A DNA stretch of 15,841 nt from Leptofilum sp050292445 (GCA_050292445.1 JBNKLQ010000137.1:1-15841), one strand, 5' to 3'; counted from the stretch's first letter, positions 6,181 to 14,337 are shown. Program-made: numbers and translations. The notes: a model not told the origin generated them from the sequence alone.

Positions 6181-8865
6181 TTATTTCAGGCTATTTTTAA
6201 AACCTGTCAGGTTTAAAAGCCCTAAACTTTTAGCCTTCTGAAGGGCATCTTGGCGGCTGTGGACGTTGAGTTTGCGGTAAATGCGTTTGCTGTAGGTATA
6301 AATGGTCGCTGAAGAAACACCCATGTTTTCTGCAATTTCTTGTGCGGATAACCCAGCGGCAAAGAATTGCAAAGTCATTAATTCTCGTTGCGTTAAATCA
6401 GTTTTTACAGATGTGGGAAATTTAGACAAAAGCTGTGTGACATAATCGGCCATGATGTTCTGGGTGGCCAATTGTCTAAGCAGTTGCTGCATGGGTTCCC
6501 CTTCATCCACAAAAACGCGCACGTACCCTTCTGGCTGGGCGTTTTTGAGGGCTTGGGTCAGATGAGAAACGGCCGTATCTATTCCGTCTTTTGAACTGGC
6601 CAAGGCGCGCAAAATAGCAACCTCAATCAATAAATCATTGAGCGAAAATTCCTGTGCATGTTCCATCACCTCATCCAAAAAAGTGTGAGCATCGCTGCGT
6701 TTGCCGGTGGCGATAGCGTGACGCGCCTGCAAAAGTTTCACTCGTTGGTGAAGAATTGTACGTTGTCCTTGTCCTTGTAATTGGCGCGACAGGGAAACGG
6801 CCGTTTGAAGCAGCGCTGCATCTTGTTGCCCCGCTTGATAACGTAACTGCACTTGCCAAGCAAGGATAAATAACTGCTGCTCAGACCCTTCACCAACCCC
6901 AGCTAATGCCCCCCGCAGCGTTTGTTGGGCCAGGGATGGGTTGCCCTGCGCTGCTTGGAACTGCGCCAATGTTAAAAAATCCTGCAAATAACCCGCTTGC
7001 GAATTCAAACAGAGGCTACCCTGCAAATGTACCTCGACCAATGCCAGCTGGCCCCATCGATACAAAATACGGCACAGTTCAGAGTAGATGGCATCGGCCA
7101 CATACCGTTTCGTTTGTTGCGGATAATCAGCCAGCAACAAAAGCATCTCATCAGCTAATGCTTTTGCTCGCTGCAACTTACCTTGCTGCCTATAGATTTG
7201 GCTTAACGCCGCCGCCGCAGAAAAGAGTGATCGATTGTTTTTAGACCGCTTTCCTAGCTGAATGGCAACGTTCAATTCGCGTTCGGCCTCATTGTATTGT
7301 TGCAAATTAAGATAGGTAATCGCCAAAAAATTTTTGGCAATGGCCCGTAACCGTTCGGCCTTGGGGTCTAGTGATTCATAAGCAAGGGGGGCATTTTTAA
7401 TGACAAAATTATAGGCGCGCTGTTCAAACGCTAAATTAATGCGCATTAAAAAAATGTTGCCTTTTGCCGTGCGCAACCCCACATGATTTCCTACTTCCGC
7501 CTCAAGATCAGCCAGCAATGTTTCCGCTTTTTCCACATAGGGAACGGCCGTATCAAATTCACCCGACAGCAGATAAATCCAGGCTTGATTTACACACAAT
7601 CCCAGGTTTCCCAAAACAATCTGGCGCGGAATTTGGGCAAACCAGGCGTAGGCAGGCGACACATTGCTCTCAAAAAGATATTGGGTGGCCGCCGCGCTAA
7701 AAATATCAGCATGTTCAGCAAATTTCTCAGAAGCAAGGGCCTGCTGCACCGCCTCGGCGTGGTAGCCATGTTTATGAAACCAAAACGCCGCACGGCCGTT
7801 TATCTCAGGTACTTTTTCTGGATAGCGACGCTGTAATTGGTGGCGCAAAAAAGCAGAAAAAAGATGGTGATAGCGAAACCATTCACCGGTGACATCTAAA
7901 GGAACCACAAACAAATTATCGCGCCGCAATTGGGCAATGATTTCCTGGCTGACCCCGGCACCATCCGTCACGGCATCACACAAAGGGGCAGAAAAACGGT
8001 CGAGAACGGCCGTTTCCAATAAAAACTGTTGAATAGCAGGTGGTTGTTGCAACAAAACTTCTTCCATCAAATAATCAGCCATATCAGCATGATGTTGAAG
8101 CAACTGCACCAGATCATCCTCCGAACCACTTTTGAATGGCGTGGTTTGCCAGGCCAAGCCAGCCAATTGCAGGCAAGCAACCCACCCTTCCGTTTGTTTG
8201 GTAATGATGGCAAGCTGGTTGTCGTTAAGCTGAATATGCTGCTGTTGCTGGAAGAAAACGGCCGTTTCTTTGGCCGAAAAGCGCAATTCATCTGCCTGAA
8301 TCAGCGTGGCAACGCCTTGGGCGCGTAAACGGGCAATGGGAAAGGGCAGCCCTGTTCGGCTCATGATGACCAAATGCAAATTGGCCGGGGCCTGATTCAA
8401 AACAAATTGCACAATGGCGTGAACCATTTCACTTTCGATGAGATGATAATCATCCAATATCAACGTGATGGATGATTTGTCGAGATGAATGGCATTGAGC
8501 AAATCAACCAAGAGGGGCTGCAAATTATCCGTTTGAGCAAAGGTGCCCACGCTTGCTTTAATGGTTTGCAAATGGGGGATCGTTTGGGGATGAACGGCCG
8601 TTTCCAACGCCGAGATCAGATACAAAAGAAATACAGATCGTGCATTGTCCCCTTCATCCAAAGAGACCCAGCCGATTTTGGTATCGCCTACTTCATCAAG
8701 CCAACGGCTGATCAACGTCGTCTTGCCAAATCCGGCGGGCGCGGTAACGACAATCAATCTACCTGTATGACCTTTATTTAGTTTTTGTAATAACGATGGA
8801 CGCGCAACCCAAAACGGCCGTTTCTCCGGCCGATTGAGCTTGGTTTGCAAAAGCGTCTTGTACAC
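6181..8865 (-). CDS. LuxR-family LAL (MalT-like) ATP-dependent transcriptional regulator
   Basis: Numbered from a GTG at 8865, the protein is 894 residues, close to MalT size. It begins VYKTLLQTKLNRP, which is the usual N-terminus of the family (LLxTKLxxP). Walker A APAGFGKTT lies at 42-50 and Walker B ITLILDDYH at about 133-141, within a STAND-type NTPase. A long helical TPR-like region follows. The C-terminus (about 830-890) holds a LuxR helix-turn-helix with LTQRELMTLQFFAAGLSAQE and a YRKLNVHSRQDA recognition end. The open frame extends 28 codons further to an ATG at 8949, but that part overlaps an inverted repeat and the promoter. Family members bind a small effector plus ATP and activate transcription. 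The gene precedes the propeller operon on the same strand, its probable target. Seven ACGGCCGT palindromes lie in the gene. Confidence 0.9.
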   Translation of the reverse strand: MYKTLLQTKLNRPEKRPFWVARPSLLQKLNKGHTGRLIVVTAPAGFGKTTLISRWLDEVGDTKIGWVSLDEGDNARSVFLLYLISALETAVHPQTIPHLQTIKASVGTFAQTDNLQPLLVDLLNAIHLDKSSITLILDDYHLIESEMVHAIVQFVLNQAPANLHLVIMSRTGLPFPIARLRAQGVATLIQADELRFSAKETAVFFQQQQHIQLNDNQLAIITKQTEGWVACLQLAGLAWQTTPFKSGSEDDLVQLLQHHADMADYLMEEVLLQQPPAIQQFLLETAVLDRFSAPLCDAVTDGAGVSQEIIAQLRRDNLFVVPLDVTGEWFRYHHLFSAFLRHQLQRRYPEKVPEINGRAAFWFHKHGYHAEAVQQALASEKFAEHADIFSAAATQYLFESNVSPAYAWFAQIPRQIVLGNLGLCVNQAWIYLLSGEFDTAVPYVEKAETLLADLEAEVGNHVGLRTAKGNIFLMRINLAFEQRAYNFVIKNAPLAYESLDPKAERLRAIAKNFLAITYLNLQQYNEAERELNVAIQLGKRSKNNRSLFSAAAALSQIYRQQGKLQRAKALADEMLLLLADYPQQTKRYVADAIYSELCRILYRWGQLALVEVHLQGSLCLNSQAGYLQDFLTLAQFQAAQGNPSLAQQTLRGALAGVGEGSEQQLFILAWQVQLRYQAGQQDAALLQTAVSLSRQLQGQGQRTILHQRVKLLQARHAIATGKRSDAHTFLDEVMEHAQEFSLNDLLIEVAILRALASSKDGIDTAVSHLTQALKNAQPEGYVRVFVDEGEPMQQLLRQLATQNIMADYVTQLLSKFPTSVKTDLTQRELMTLQFFAAGLSAQEIAENMGVSSATIYTYSKRIYRKLNVHSRQDALQKAKSLGLLNLTGFKNSLK
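6200..6214. repeat. AAACCTGTCAGGTTT palindrome (copy 2, inside LAL gene 3' end)
   Basis: A 15-bp palindrome with 7-bp perfect arms around one central base. It lies within the last codons of the LAL regulator (encoding Asn-Leu-Thr-Gly-Phe) and is related to the copy at 6120-6134. It appears to have become part of the C-terminus of the protein, beyond the helix-turn-helix. Confidence 0.5.
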
Positions 8866-8871
8866 GCGACT

Positions 8872-8880
8872 ATTATACCA
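8872..8880 (-). promoter_or_regulatory. Extended -10 promoter of the LAL regulator, implying a leaderless mRNA
   Basis: On the minus strand TGGTATAAT (complement of 8872-8880) is a perfect TATAAT with the TGn extension. Transcription starting about 7 nt downstream would begin at or next to the GTG at 8865. No ribosome binding site could fit between box and start codon. No good -35 hexamer is seen, which is compatible with an extended -10 promoter. Confidence 0.6.
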
Positions 8881-8902
8881 AGCCACATAAAGGGGGAGAG
8901 GT

Positions 8903-8946
8903 GAGATTGGAGACTCGAGATTTTTACTCTCTGCGCATCCAATCTC
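8903..8946. repeat. Inverted repeat GAGATTGGA / TCCAATCTC
   Basis: Nine-bp perfect arms at 8903-8911 and 8938-8946 surround a 26-nt loop, in the gap between the 564-residue lipoprotein stop (8959) and the LAL promoter. In the minus-strand transcript it could fold after the lipoprotein gene. There is no T tract, so termination would be weak. The sequence resembles simple GAGATTGG-type intergenic repeats. Confidence 0.45.
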
Positions 8947-8958
8947 CAAACTCCAGCC

Positions 8959-10653
8959 CTATTGAACGGGACAAACCGATTCGGCCGTCAGGCTGGGCAG
9001 GGCATAGCCCAAATCTGCCAGCGGGCCAGTGGGGTTCGGGAACGTTTGCAGCACATTGGTCGTGGCAATACAACCCAAGGCTGCACTGTGGTTAAAGTTG
9101 TAATCCTCCCAAAAAGCCACGACACCTTCCGTGATGTGTGCGTTGGGATAGTTGTTGTACAGCCAGCCAGACCAAACCGTGGCATTGTCCATATCGCCCA
9201 ACTGCAAGTAAGCAATCATCAGGCGGAAAGCAGCAAACTGGCGGCTGGCATCGTAGGTGCTTTCCTGGATAATCAGCCCAACACCATCATCCAGGTTTGG
9301 ATTTTCTACCACATCAACATATTTGGGAATGGCCGCCGCATAATCGCCAGCGGCAAACAGATCGTTGGCTTCATACAGCAGATGGAAGCGGTAGTTGGAT
9401 GGATCCAGAATCGTTTCGGCCAGGGCAAACTGATTTTGCGCGGGCTGCCAGGACCAAACTTCTGTAGTGCCACGCTGGTAAGGTCCGGCCCCCGCAGAGC
9501 TAATAAAACCACCATGCTGCACCAAATCGGCAACACCGTCTCCCGTGCGATCGACAAACGTCGCCTCGCCGCTCATCATGCTGATGACCGGCTGGGGATA
9601 TTGGGCAGTGGCAGGCACCAAACTTTGCACTGTGCCGTTGGGCGCGCCCACAATATCATAGGCGTGGTTACAAGTGTGTGCCCCACAAAACTGGCGCATG
9701 ATGACCACTTCAGGTAAGCCATCGCCCGTCAGATCACCGATGTGTTCGATGGTAAGCAGCCAATCCCCATCGTTAACAAATTTGGCATAGTACCGGTAAA
9801 CCAGACCCGCTGGCGAGACCACGATGGGCTCACCTTCAGGGCCAAAGACAGAGCCGGTATCCTGTTGCAGGATTGCTACCCACTCCACAACACCATCGCC
9901 GGTCAAATCAACCTCACGCCAATCAGCCAGGAAGCCGTTGGCGGACAGCGTTTGCTGCACGTCTTGCGCTGAACTGTCATCATGCCGCTGCTGGCCAACC
10001 CACGCCGCCAGTTCGGGCAGGGTCTGGGGCAGGGCTTGCTCCTGCGGGTAGATGGTAAGCATCAAGGTGTAGTCGATAGGACGTGCCAAGCTGGTTACCG
10101 TCAGCTGGTAATCGCCAGAACTGAGCAGCGTGCCGCTCCAGCTGCGGTTCTCATTTTCAAACCGTTTGTACGGTTGGCCATCAACCAGACCCACCAGGGA
10201 AAAGTTGGCATTATTGTTGTTGGAAATGATCGAAATCTCGGCAAACTGGTTGGCGGCGGCCCAAAATGTATACACATCATTTTGACCCACAGCCAGCGTA
10301 TGATTCAGTGTGGTAGAAATTTCTCCAGGGGCAAATACGATGGGCATGGGTTGAACCGTGATCACGGTTGCGGCAACGGCCGTTGCGGTGGGAGGTACGG
10401 CCGTTTCTACCATAGTTTCGGTTGGTTGTGGTGTGTTAGTGGGGGATACGGCCGTTCCTTCGGCAACCGTTGGCGTGGGCTCCTGAGCAACCTGCGTCGC
10501 CAGCGGCGTAAAAGGCAGCGTGGCTACAGGCTGGGGGTCAGGCGAGGCTGTTGGCGAACAGGCTGCCAAAACCAGCAAAAGGAACCAGGCACTGATGATT
10601 CCCAGGTCTTTCTTGAAAATATTTTGTAGTCGGTACAAATGTTTTGTGTTCAT
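8959..10653 (-). CDS. Lipoprotein with PPC-like domain, DxTGDG repeats and TPR-like tail
   Basis: A 564-residue exported lipoprotein. A Lys/Arg-rich n-region and the hydrophobic stretch AWFLLLVLAAC place the lipid-attachment Cys at residue 32. A Thr/Pro/Ala/Val linker follows to about residue 100. Residues about 109-201 resemble a bacterial pre-peptidase C-terminal (PPC) beta-sandwich (DVYTFWA near its start, GDYQLTV near its end). Three D-x-T-G-D-G motifs at 249, 307 and 368 look like calcium-binding FG-GAP/EF-hand-like loops. The tail (about 421-501) has TPR-like helices (LYEANDLFAAGDYAAAIPKY). The start at 10653 gives the best signal peptide. An in-frame ATG at 10701 or a TTG at 10710 would add up to 19 residues of polar leader. 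Ribosome binding sites are weak at all of these. It is the first gene of the minus-strand series and has no recognised enzymatic motif. Three ACGGCCGT copies lie in the linker and none in the globular part. Confidence 0.75.
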   Translation of the reverse strand: MNTKHLYRLQNIFKKDLGIISAWFLLLVLAACSPTASPDPQPVATLPFTPLATQVAQEPTPTVAEGTAVSPTNTPQPTETMVETAVPPTATAVAATVITVQPMPIVFAPGEISTTLNHTLAVGQNDVYTFWAAANQFAEISIISNNNNANFSLVGLVDGQPYKRFENENRSWSGTLLSSGDYQLTVTSLARPIDYTLMLTIYPQEQALPQTLPELAAWVGQQRHDDSSAQDVQQTLSANGFLADWREVDLTGDGVVEWVAILQQDTGSVFGPEGEPIVVSPAGLVYRYYAKFVNDGDWLLTIEHIGDLTGDGLPEVVIMRQFCGAHTCNHAYDIVGAPNGTVQSLVPATAQYPQPVISMMSGEATFVDRTGDGVADLVQHGGFISSAGAGPYQRGTTEVWSWQPAQNQFALAETILDPSNYRFHLLYEANDLFAAGDYAAAIPKYVDVVENPNLDDGVGLIIQESTYDASRQFAAFRLMIAYLQLGDMDNATVWSGWLYNNYPNAHITEGVVAFWEDYNFNHSAALGCIATTNVLQTFPNPTGPLADLGYALPSLTAESVCPVQ

Positions 10654-10838
10654 TCGATTTGAATCTCTCTTTGGTTTCTTTGTTTCATAACAATACAACA
10701 TCACTTTCAATTTTTAGTGTGCCTGATGGCAGAAATGAAAGCAAGCGGCATCTGGCAAACGGTGGTTTGTCGTCTGTATTGCGTAAGCTGGTGGAGACTA
10801 ACTTTCGGCAGGAGCGGCCCAGGCATGGAAAAATAGTA

Positions 10839-10844
10839 TATAAT
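10839..10844 (+). promoter_or_regulatory. -10 box of the hybrid histidine kinase gene
   Basis: A perfect TATAAT lies 20 nt upstream of the ATG at 10864, followed by GGGGGA 5 nt before that ATG, which would serve as ribosome binding site. No clear -35 hexamer is visible, so an activator may be needed. The 10654-10863 stretch also must hold the divergent lipoprotein promoter, for which I see no convincing boxes. Confidence 0.45.
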
Positions 10845-10863
10845 TTGGATTTTGGGGGATACC

Positions 10864-13473
10864 ATGATTTTCAAAGAGAAAACGACCGTTTTAAAAAAAT
10901 TCTGGCAAGCAATTATCATGCCTTCTTCCTTGATGCAAAGTATTGAAGGACGTCAGCTGTCAAGACTACTGGCTGCATGGTTACTCCTATTCTGGTTCCT
11001 CATTATCTTGCTCTTTTTCCTACGCACACCAGTCGGCGTAGGGTCAGAGGCAGAAATCATTGTCCGTGGCGTCCTAAGCATCATAATCCTCATCGCTTAC
11101 TTCCTTAATCGTAAAGGTCATTACAAAGCAGCCTTGAGTCTCGCCGTAGTCAGTAGTTCCCTATTGATCATTCTGTTATCTGCCGTTGAAGGCGGGCAGG
11201 ACGGTATGCAGGTACTTAACTATCTAACGGTGATTTTGCTCTTTTCCAGCCTGTTTTTTGCACCGCGCGCTATTTTTATAATTTTTATTGGACATTTATT
11301 AGGGATATCCCTGTTTACCTTGCTTAGTAACGAAATCACGTTTCTGCAAGCGATGAATGGCCCCATCAGCTTTAACTTAACGTTTGCCATGATCGTCTAT
11401 TTCGTCGCTCGGCAGCGTAACCAATTGGGCATATTGAGGCAGAGGCAAACGTCACAAGAAAGAAACGTATTTCGCATTTTGGCTCAGGCCACAATCGCTG
11501 CTAGAGATGAAGGCACATTAAGCCGCGATGTGTTGTCCTATTTGCTAAAAGCATTGGATTTCGACTTAGGGATTGTGGCCTATCCAGAGAGAAAAGAATT
11601 CCAGGTGCCGGTGATGATGACGCTTGGTACCGAACTGGAAGCAGTTCGTGAATTCTTCTCCCTGGCAGAAAATAGCCAGAAAGAATTGCTATCGTTTTTT
11701 AGTCAGGAATCAATTTTTGCCCCTGATATACACCATTCGTCACTGTCGGCTACACAAAAAAACAAACTCACCCAGCTCGGGATTCAGGCGTTAATCTCTT
11801 GTCCGCTAATCCAGGCAAGAGAGAATAGCCAAGGCATTATGCATCTGGCTACCAGCACCCCCAAAGAGCTCCTTCGCGAACACGAGAGCTTCTATGAGAC
11901 CATTGCCCAGATGTTTGCAGCTGCCCTGGCGCATAAGCGAGTGGAAGAGGCTGTGCGTAGCAGCGAAGCGCGATTCCGCCGCCTGGCTTATAGCTCACCA
12001 AACATCATCTGCATCATCGATTGCTCCACAACCGACATCACATTTATTAATAAAGAAGAACCGTTTGGCTATCCCCCAGGAACATTTGGAGAACTTGATG
12101 CGCTACTCAATATCGTTCATCCAGACGAGATAGAGCAAGTGCGCAATCAATGGCAATTATTATTGCAGGTGCCTGATGCCAATAGAGAAAACGAGTTCCG
12201 GGTACAGCGGGAAAATGGCGAATGGGAATGGATCGAGAGCCACATAACAACATTAGCCAATGACCAACAGGGAATGACCCGGCAACTGTTGTTGTTCATG
12301 ACTATTGTCACTGAACGCAAACAAATTGTTGCCGCCCAAAAGATGGAGAGTTTAGGTGTCTTGGCTGGGGGCGTGGCCCACGATTTCAACAACTTGTTAG
12401 TTGCGATACTGGGACAGGCCTCTCTAGCATCACATTTGCTGTTGGGAAACGACTCGGCGCGCCCGCATATTGAAAAAGTTGTCGTTGCCGCTGAACGCGC
12501 CGCCACGCTCACCCAGCAATTGCTTGCCTACTCTGGTCGAGGACATTTTCAAATACGCTCTATTTATCTCAATGAACTGATCGAGGAGAATTTGCATTTG
12601 TTTCGGCTCGCTGTACCCAAACACGTAAAACTAAAGTCAAATTTGAACTCCCGTTTACCATCCATCAAAGCAGATGTGGGCCAAATGCAACAAGTGATCA
12701 TGAATCTTATCCTGAATGGAGCAGAAGCAATTGGCGAGGCAGCGGGTACGGTAACGGTAGAGACCCACACACAGATCATCGGCTTTGGTGAAGAGCAAAA
12801 TTGGCTCAATTCGAGCGACCCTTTGGAACCAGGGATGTACGTTTCTCTGATAGTCCGTGACGACGGTCAAGGAATGGACAGTCAAACCCTGGCTCGGATT
12901 TTCGAGCCGTTTTTCACCACCAAGGTAACTGGTCGCGGCCTGGGTTTAGCGGCCGTTTTAGGCATTATTCGGGGACATCAGGGCAGGATCAATGTTAACA
13001 GTGTCGTTGGTAAAGGATCGACCTTCAAATTGCTCTTTCCAGCCTCTACTGAAACAGTAGACGATGCCGAAAAGAATCATACGGGTCCATTCTCAGGTAT
13101 GCCGGATGGAAAAGTGCTGGTCATTGATGACGAAGAATCGGTGCGAGAAGCGGTTGCGGATATTTTGGCAATGCAGGGGATCACTGTGATAAGTGCCGCC
13201 AACGGAAATGATGGCGTGGCGCTTTACAATGAGCACCAGAATGAAATCGAATTGGTTCTCTTGGATTTATCAATGCCGGGAATGAGTGGCTACAACACAT
13301 TAATAGCGCTGCGACAGATTGATCCCACTGTCCGCGTGATCTTATCGTCCGGGTATGATGAAGCTGAAGCAATGGGCCAATTAAAAAGTGAAAAGCCAAA
13401 TGGTTTTTTACATAAACCGTATAACATTAATCGATTACTTCAAACTGTCAAAGAGCATCTACCTTCGTCCTGA
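10864..13473 (+). CDS. Membrane-bound hybrid histidine kinase with GAF-like, PAS and receiver domains
   Basis: An 869-residue sensor kinase. About six membrane helices span residues 37-183. A GAF-like region follows (about 200-355), then a PAS domain (about 367-486) starting SEARFRRLAYSSPN and ending with a PAC-like TIVTERKQ. HisKA has the phospho-acceptor His506 in AGGVAHDFNN. HATPase_c shows the N box NLILNGAEA (Asn618), DDGQGMD, FEPFFTTK and GRGLGLA. The C-terminal receiver has acidic pair Asp755/Asp756, phospho-acceptor Asp801 in LLDLSMPG and Lys851 in LHKP. It probably autophosphorylates and passes phosphate to its own receiver; the output partner is not in the window. The ATG at 10864 is preferred over a TTG at 10852 because GGGGGA precedes it. 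No exact ACGGCCGT occurs in 2.6 kb, unlike most neighbours. The signal is unknown. Confidence 0.92.
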   Translation: MIFKEKTTVLKKFWQAIIMPSSLMQSIEGRQLSRLLAAWLLLFWFLIILLFFLRTPVGVGSEAEIIVRGVLSIIILIAYFLNRKGHYKAALSLAVVSSSLLIILLSAVEGGQDGMQVLNYLTVILLFSSLFFAPRAIFIIFIGHLLGISLFTLLSNEITFLQAMNGPISFNLTFAMIVYFVARQRNQLGILRQRQTSQERNVFRILAQATIAARDEGTLSRDVLSYLLKALDFDLGIVAYPERKEFQVPVMMTLGTELEAVREFFSLAENSQKELLSFFSQESIFAPDIHHSSLSATQKNKLTQLGIQALISCPLIQARENSQGIMHLATSTPKELLREHESFYETIAQMFAAALAHKRVEEAVRSSEARFRRLAYSSPNIICIIDCSTTDITFINKEEPFGYPPGTFGELDALLNIVHPDEIEQVRNQWQLLLQVPDANRENEFRVQRENGEWEWIESHITTLANDQQGMTRQLLLFMTIVTERKQIVAAQKMESLGVLAGGVAHDFNNLLVAILGQASLASHLLLGNDSARPHIEKVVVAAERAATLTQQLLAYSGRGHFQIRSIYLNELIEENLHLFRLAVPKHVKLKSNLNSRLPSIKADVGQMQQVIMNLILNGAEAIGEAAGTVTVETHTQIIGFGEEQNWLNSSDPLEPGMYVSLIVRDDGQGMDSQTLARIFEPFFTTKVTGRGLGLAAVLGIIRGHQGRINVNSVVGKGSTFKLLFPASTETVDDAEKNHTGPFSGMPDGKVLVIDDEESVREAVADILAMQGITVISAANGNDGVALYNEHQNEIELVLLDLSMPGMSGYNTLIALRQIDPTVRVILSSGYDEAEAMGQLKSEKPNGFLHKPYNINRLLQTVKEHLPSS

Positions 13474-13476
13474 GAT

Positions 13477-14277
13477 ATGAGCAAGTCGTGGCACACCGTC
13501 CGCACGATGATTGAACGCACCGCCACTGCCAAAGGGCGGGCGGCTTCTGGGTACTTTTCCATTGAGGGCACCCGGCTGCATGAGCGGGCTTTGCGGGCGG
13601 ATTGGTGGCCAACGGCCGTTCTTGTCACTCAATCTGTTTGGCAAAATCCTGGGGAGCGGGAAGCGGCCGTTTTGCAGCAGCTCGCCAACCAAAATATCCC
13701 CTGCCACCTTATCGCCGATGCCGAAATGGACACCTTAACCCAGGGGCGCAGGCTGGGCGGCCTCATCGGACTGCTGCCGCTGCCTGAGCCAATCGACCTG
13801 GCAGATTGGCTGGCGGCACACCACATGCCCACGCTGCTGGTAGCAGTTGACGTGGTTGATCCGGGCAATGTGGGCGGCCTGCTGCGCACGGCTCATGCCC
13901 TGGGGGCGGATTTATTCGTCACTGTCGGCGGCAGCGATCCGTTTCACCCCCGCGCGGTGCGCACCTCAATGGGCAGTATCTTCAAGCTACCGACGGTGGC
14001 CACGACCCTGCCAGACTTGTTTGCCACGCTGCAAACAGCGTCACTGCAAACCATTGGCACCGTGGCAGACGGCGGCGTTTTGCTGCCGCAGTTAGACGTG
14101 GGGTTGGGGGGAACGGCCGTTTTTATGGGTAGTGAATATTGGGGCTTGCCGGATGAATTGGCCGCCCAACTCGATCGGCGCGTCACCATTCCCATGAGCG
14201 CCGGGATTGATTCCTTCTCCGTCAATGCGGCGGCAGCCATCGTACTATACGAACTTCAGCGACAGAAGTATTTTTAA
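13477..14277 (+). CDS. SpoU/TrmH-family rRNA or tRNA 2'-O-ribose methyltransferase
   Basis: A 266-residue protein with the full SpoU signature. The N-terminal substrate-binding part has GYFSIEGTRL, as in the RlmB-type SpoU_sub_bind region. The catalytic SPOUT domain shows motif 1 NVGGLLRTA, motif 2 in VGGSDPFHPRAVRTSMGSIF, the GSEYWGLP loop and motif 3 IPMSAGIDSFSVNAAAAIVLYEL. It uses S-adenosylmethionine to methylate a ribose 2'-OH in a structured RNA. Which RNA cannot be told. The ATG at 13477 starts 3 nt after the kinase stop and has no Shine-Dalgarno sequence, suggesting translational coupling. A second ATG at residue 11 is possible but would shorten the N-terminal helix. Two ACGGCCGT palindromes and one GCGGCCGT lie within the gene. 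Confidence 0.93.
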   Translation: MSKSWHTVRTMIERTATAKGRAASGYFSIEGTRLHERALRADWWPTAVLVTQSVWQNPGEREAAVLQQLANQNIPCHLIADAEMDTLTQGRRLGGLIGLLPLPEPIDLADWLAAHHMPTLLVAVDVVDPGNVGGLLRTAHALGADLFVTVGGSDPFHPRAVRTSMGSIFKLPTVATTLPDLFATLQTASLQTIGTVADGGVLLPQLDVGLGGTAVFMGSEYWGLPDELAAQLDRRVTIPMSAGIDSFSVNAAAAIVLYELQRQKYF

Positions 14278-14302
14278 CGCAGAGCGGCAGAGGCGCAGAG
14301 AA

Positions 14303-14337
14303 AAAAATGCCGCTCTCAAAGTGAGAGCGGCATTTTT
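14303..14337. terminator. Bidirectional intrinsic terminator between convergent genes
   Basis: An 11-bp GC-rich stem, extended by five A-T pairs (14303-14318 with 14322-14337), has a 3-nt loop and an A tract on one side and T tract on the other. It stands 26 nt after the methyltransferase stop and 66 nt from the MocR stop, so it can end both transcripts. Just upstream, CGCAGAG occurs twice (14279-14285 and 14294-14300), resembling short tandem repeats seen in intergenic DNA of some bacteria. Confidence 0.88.

Noticed and set aside
8866..8949. 28-codon upstream extension of the LAL regulator to an ATG
   Set aside because: It covers the extended -10 promoter and an inverted repeat, and family members begin at the LLQTKL block.
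10654..10710. Longer N-terminus of the 564-residue lipoprotein
   Set aside because: It adds a polar leader before the signal peptide and has no better ribosome binding site. It is kept only as an alternative.
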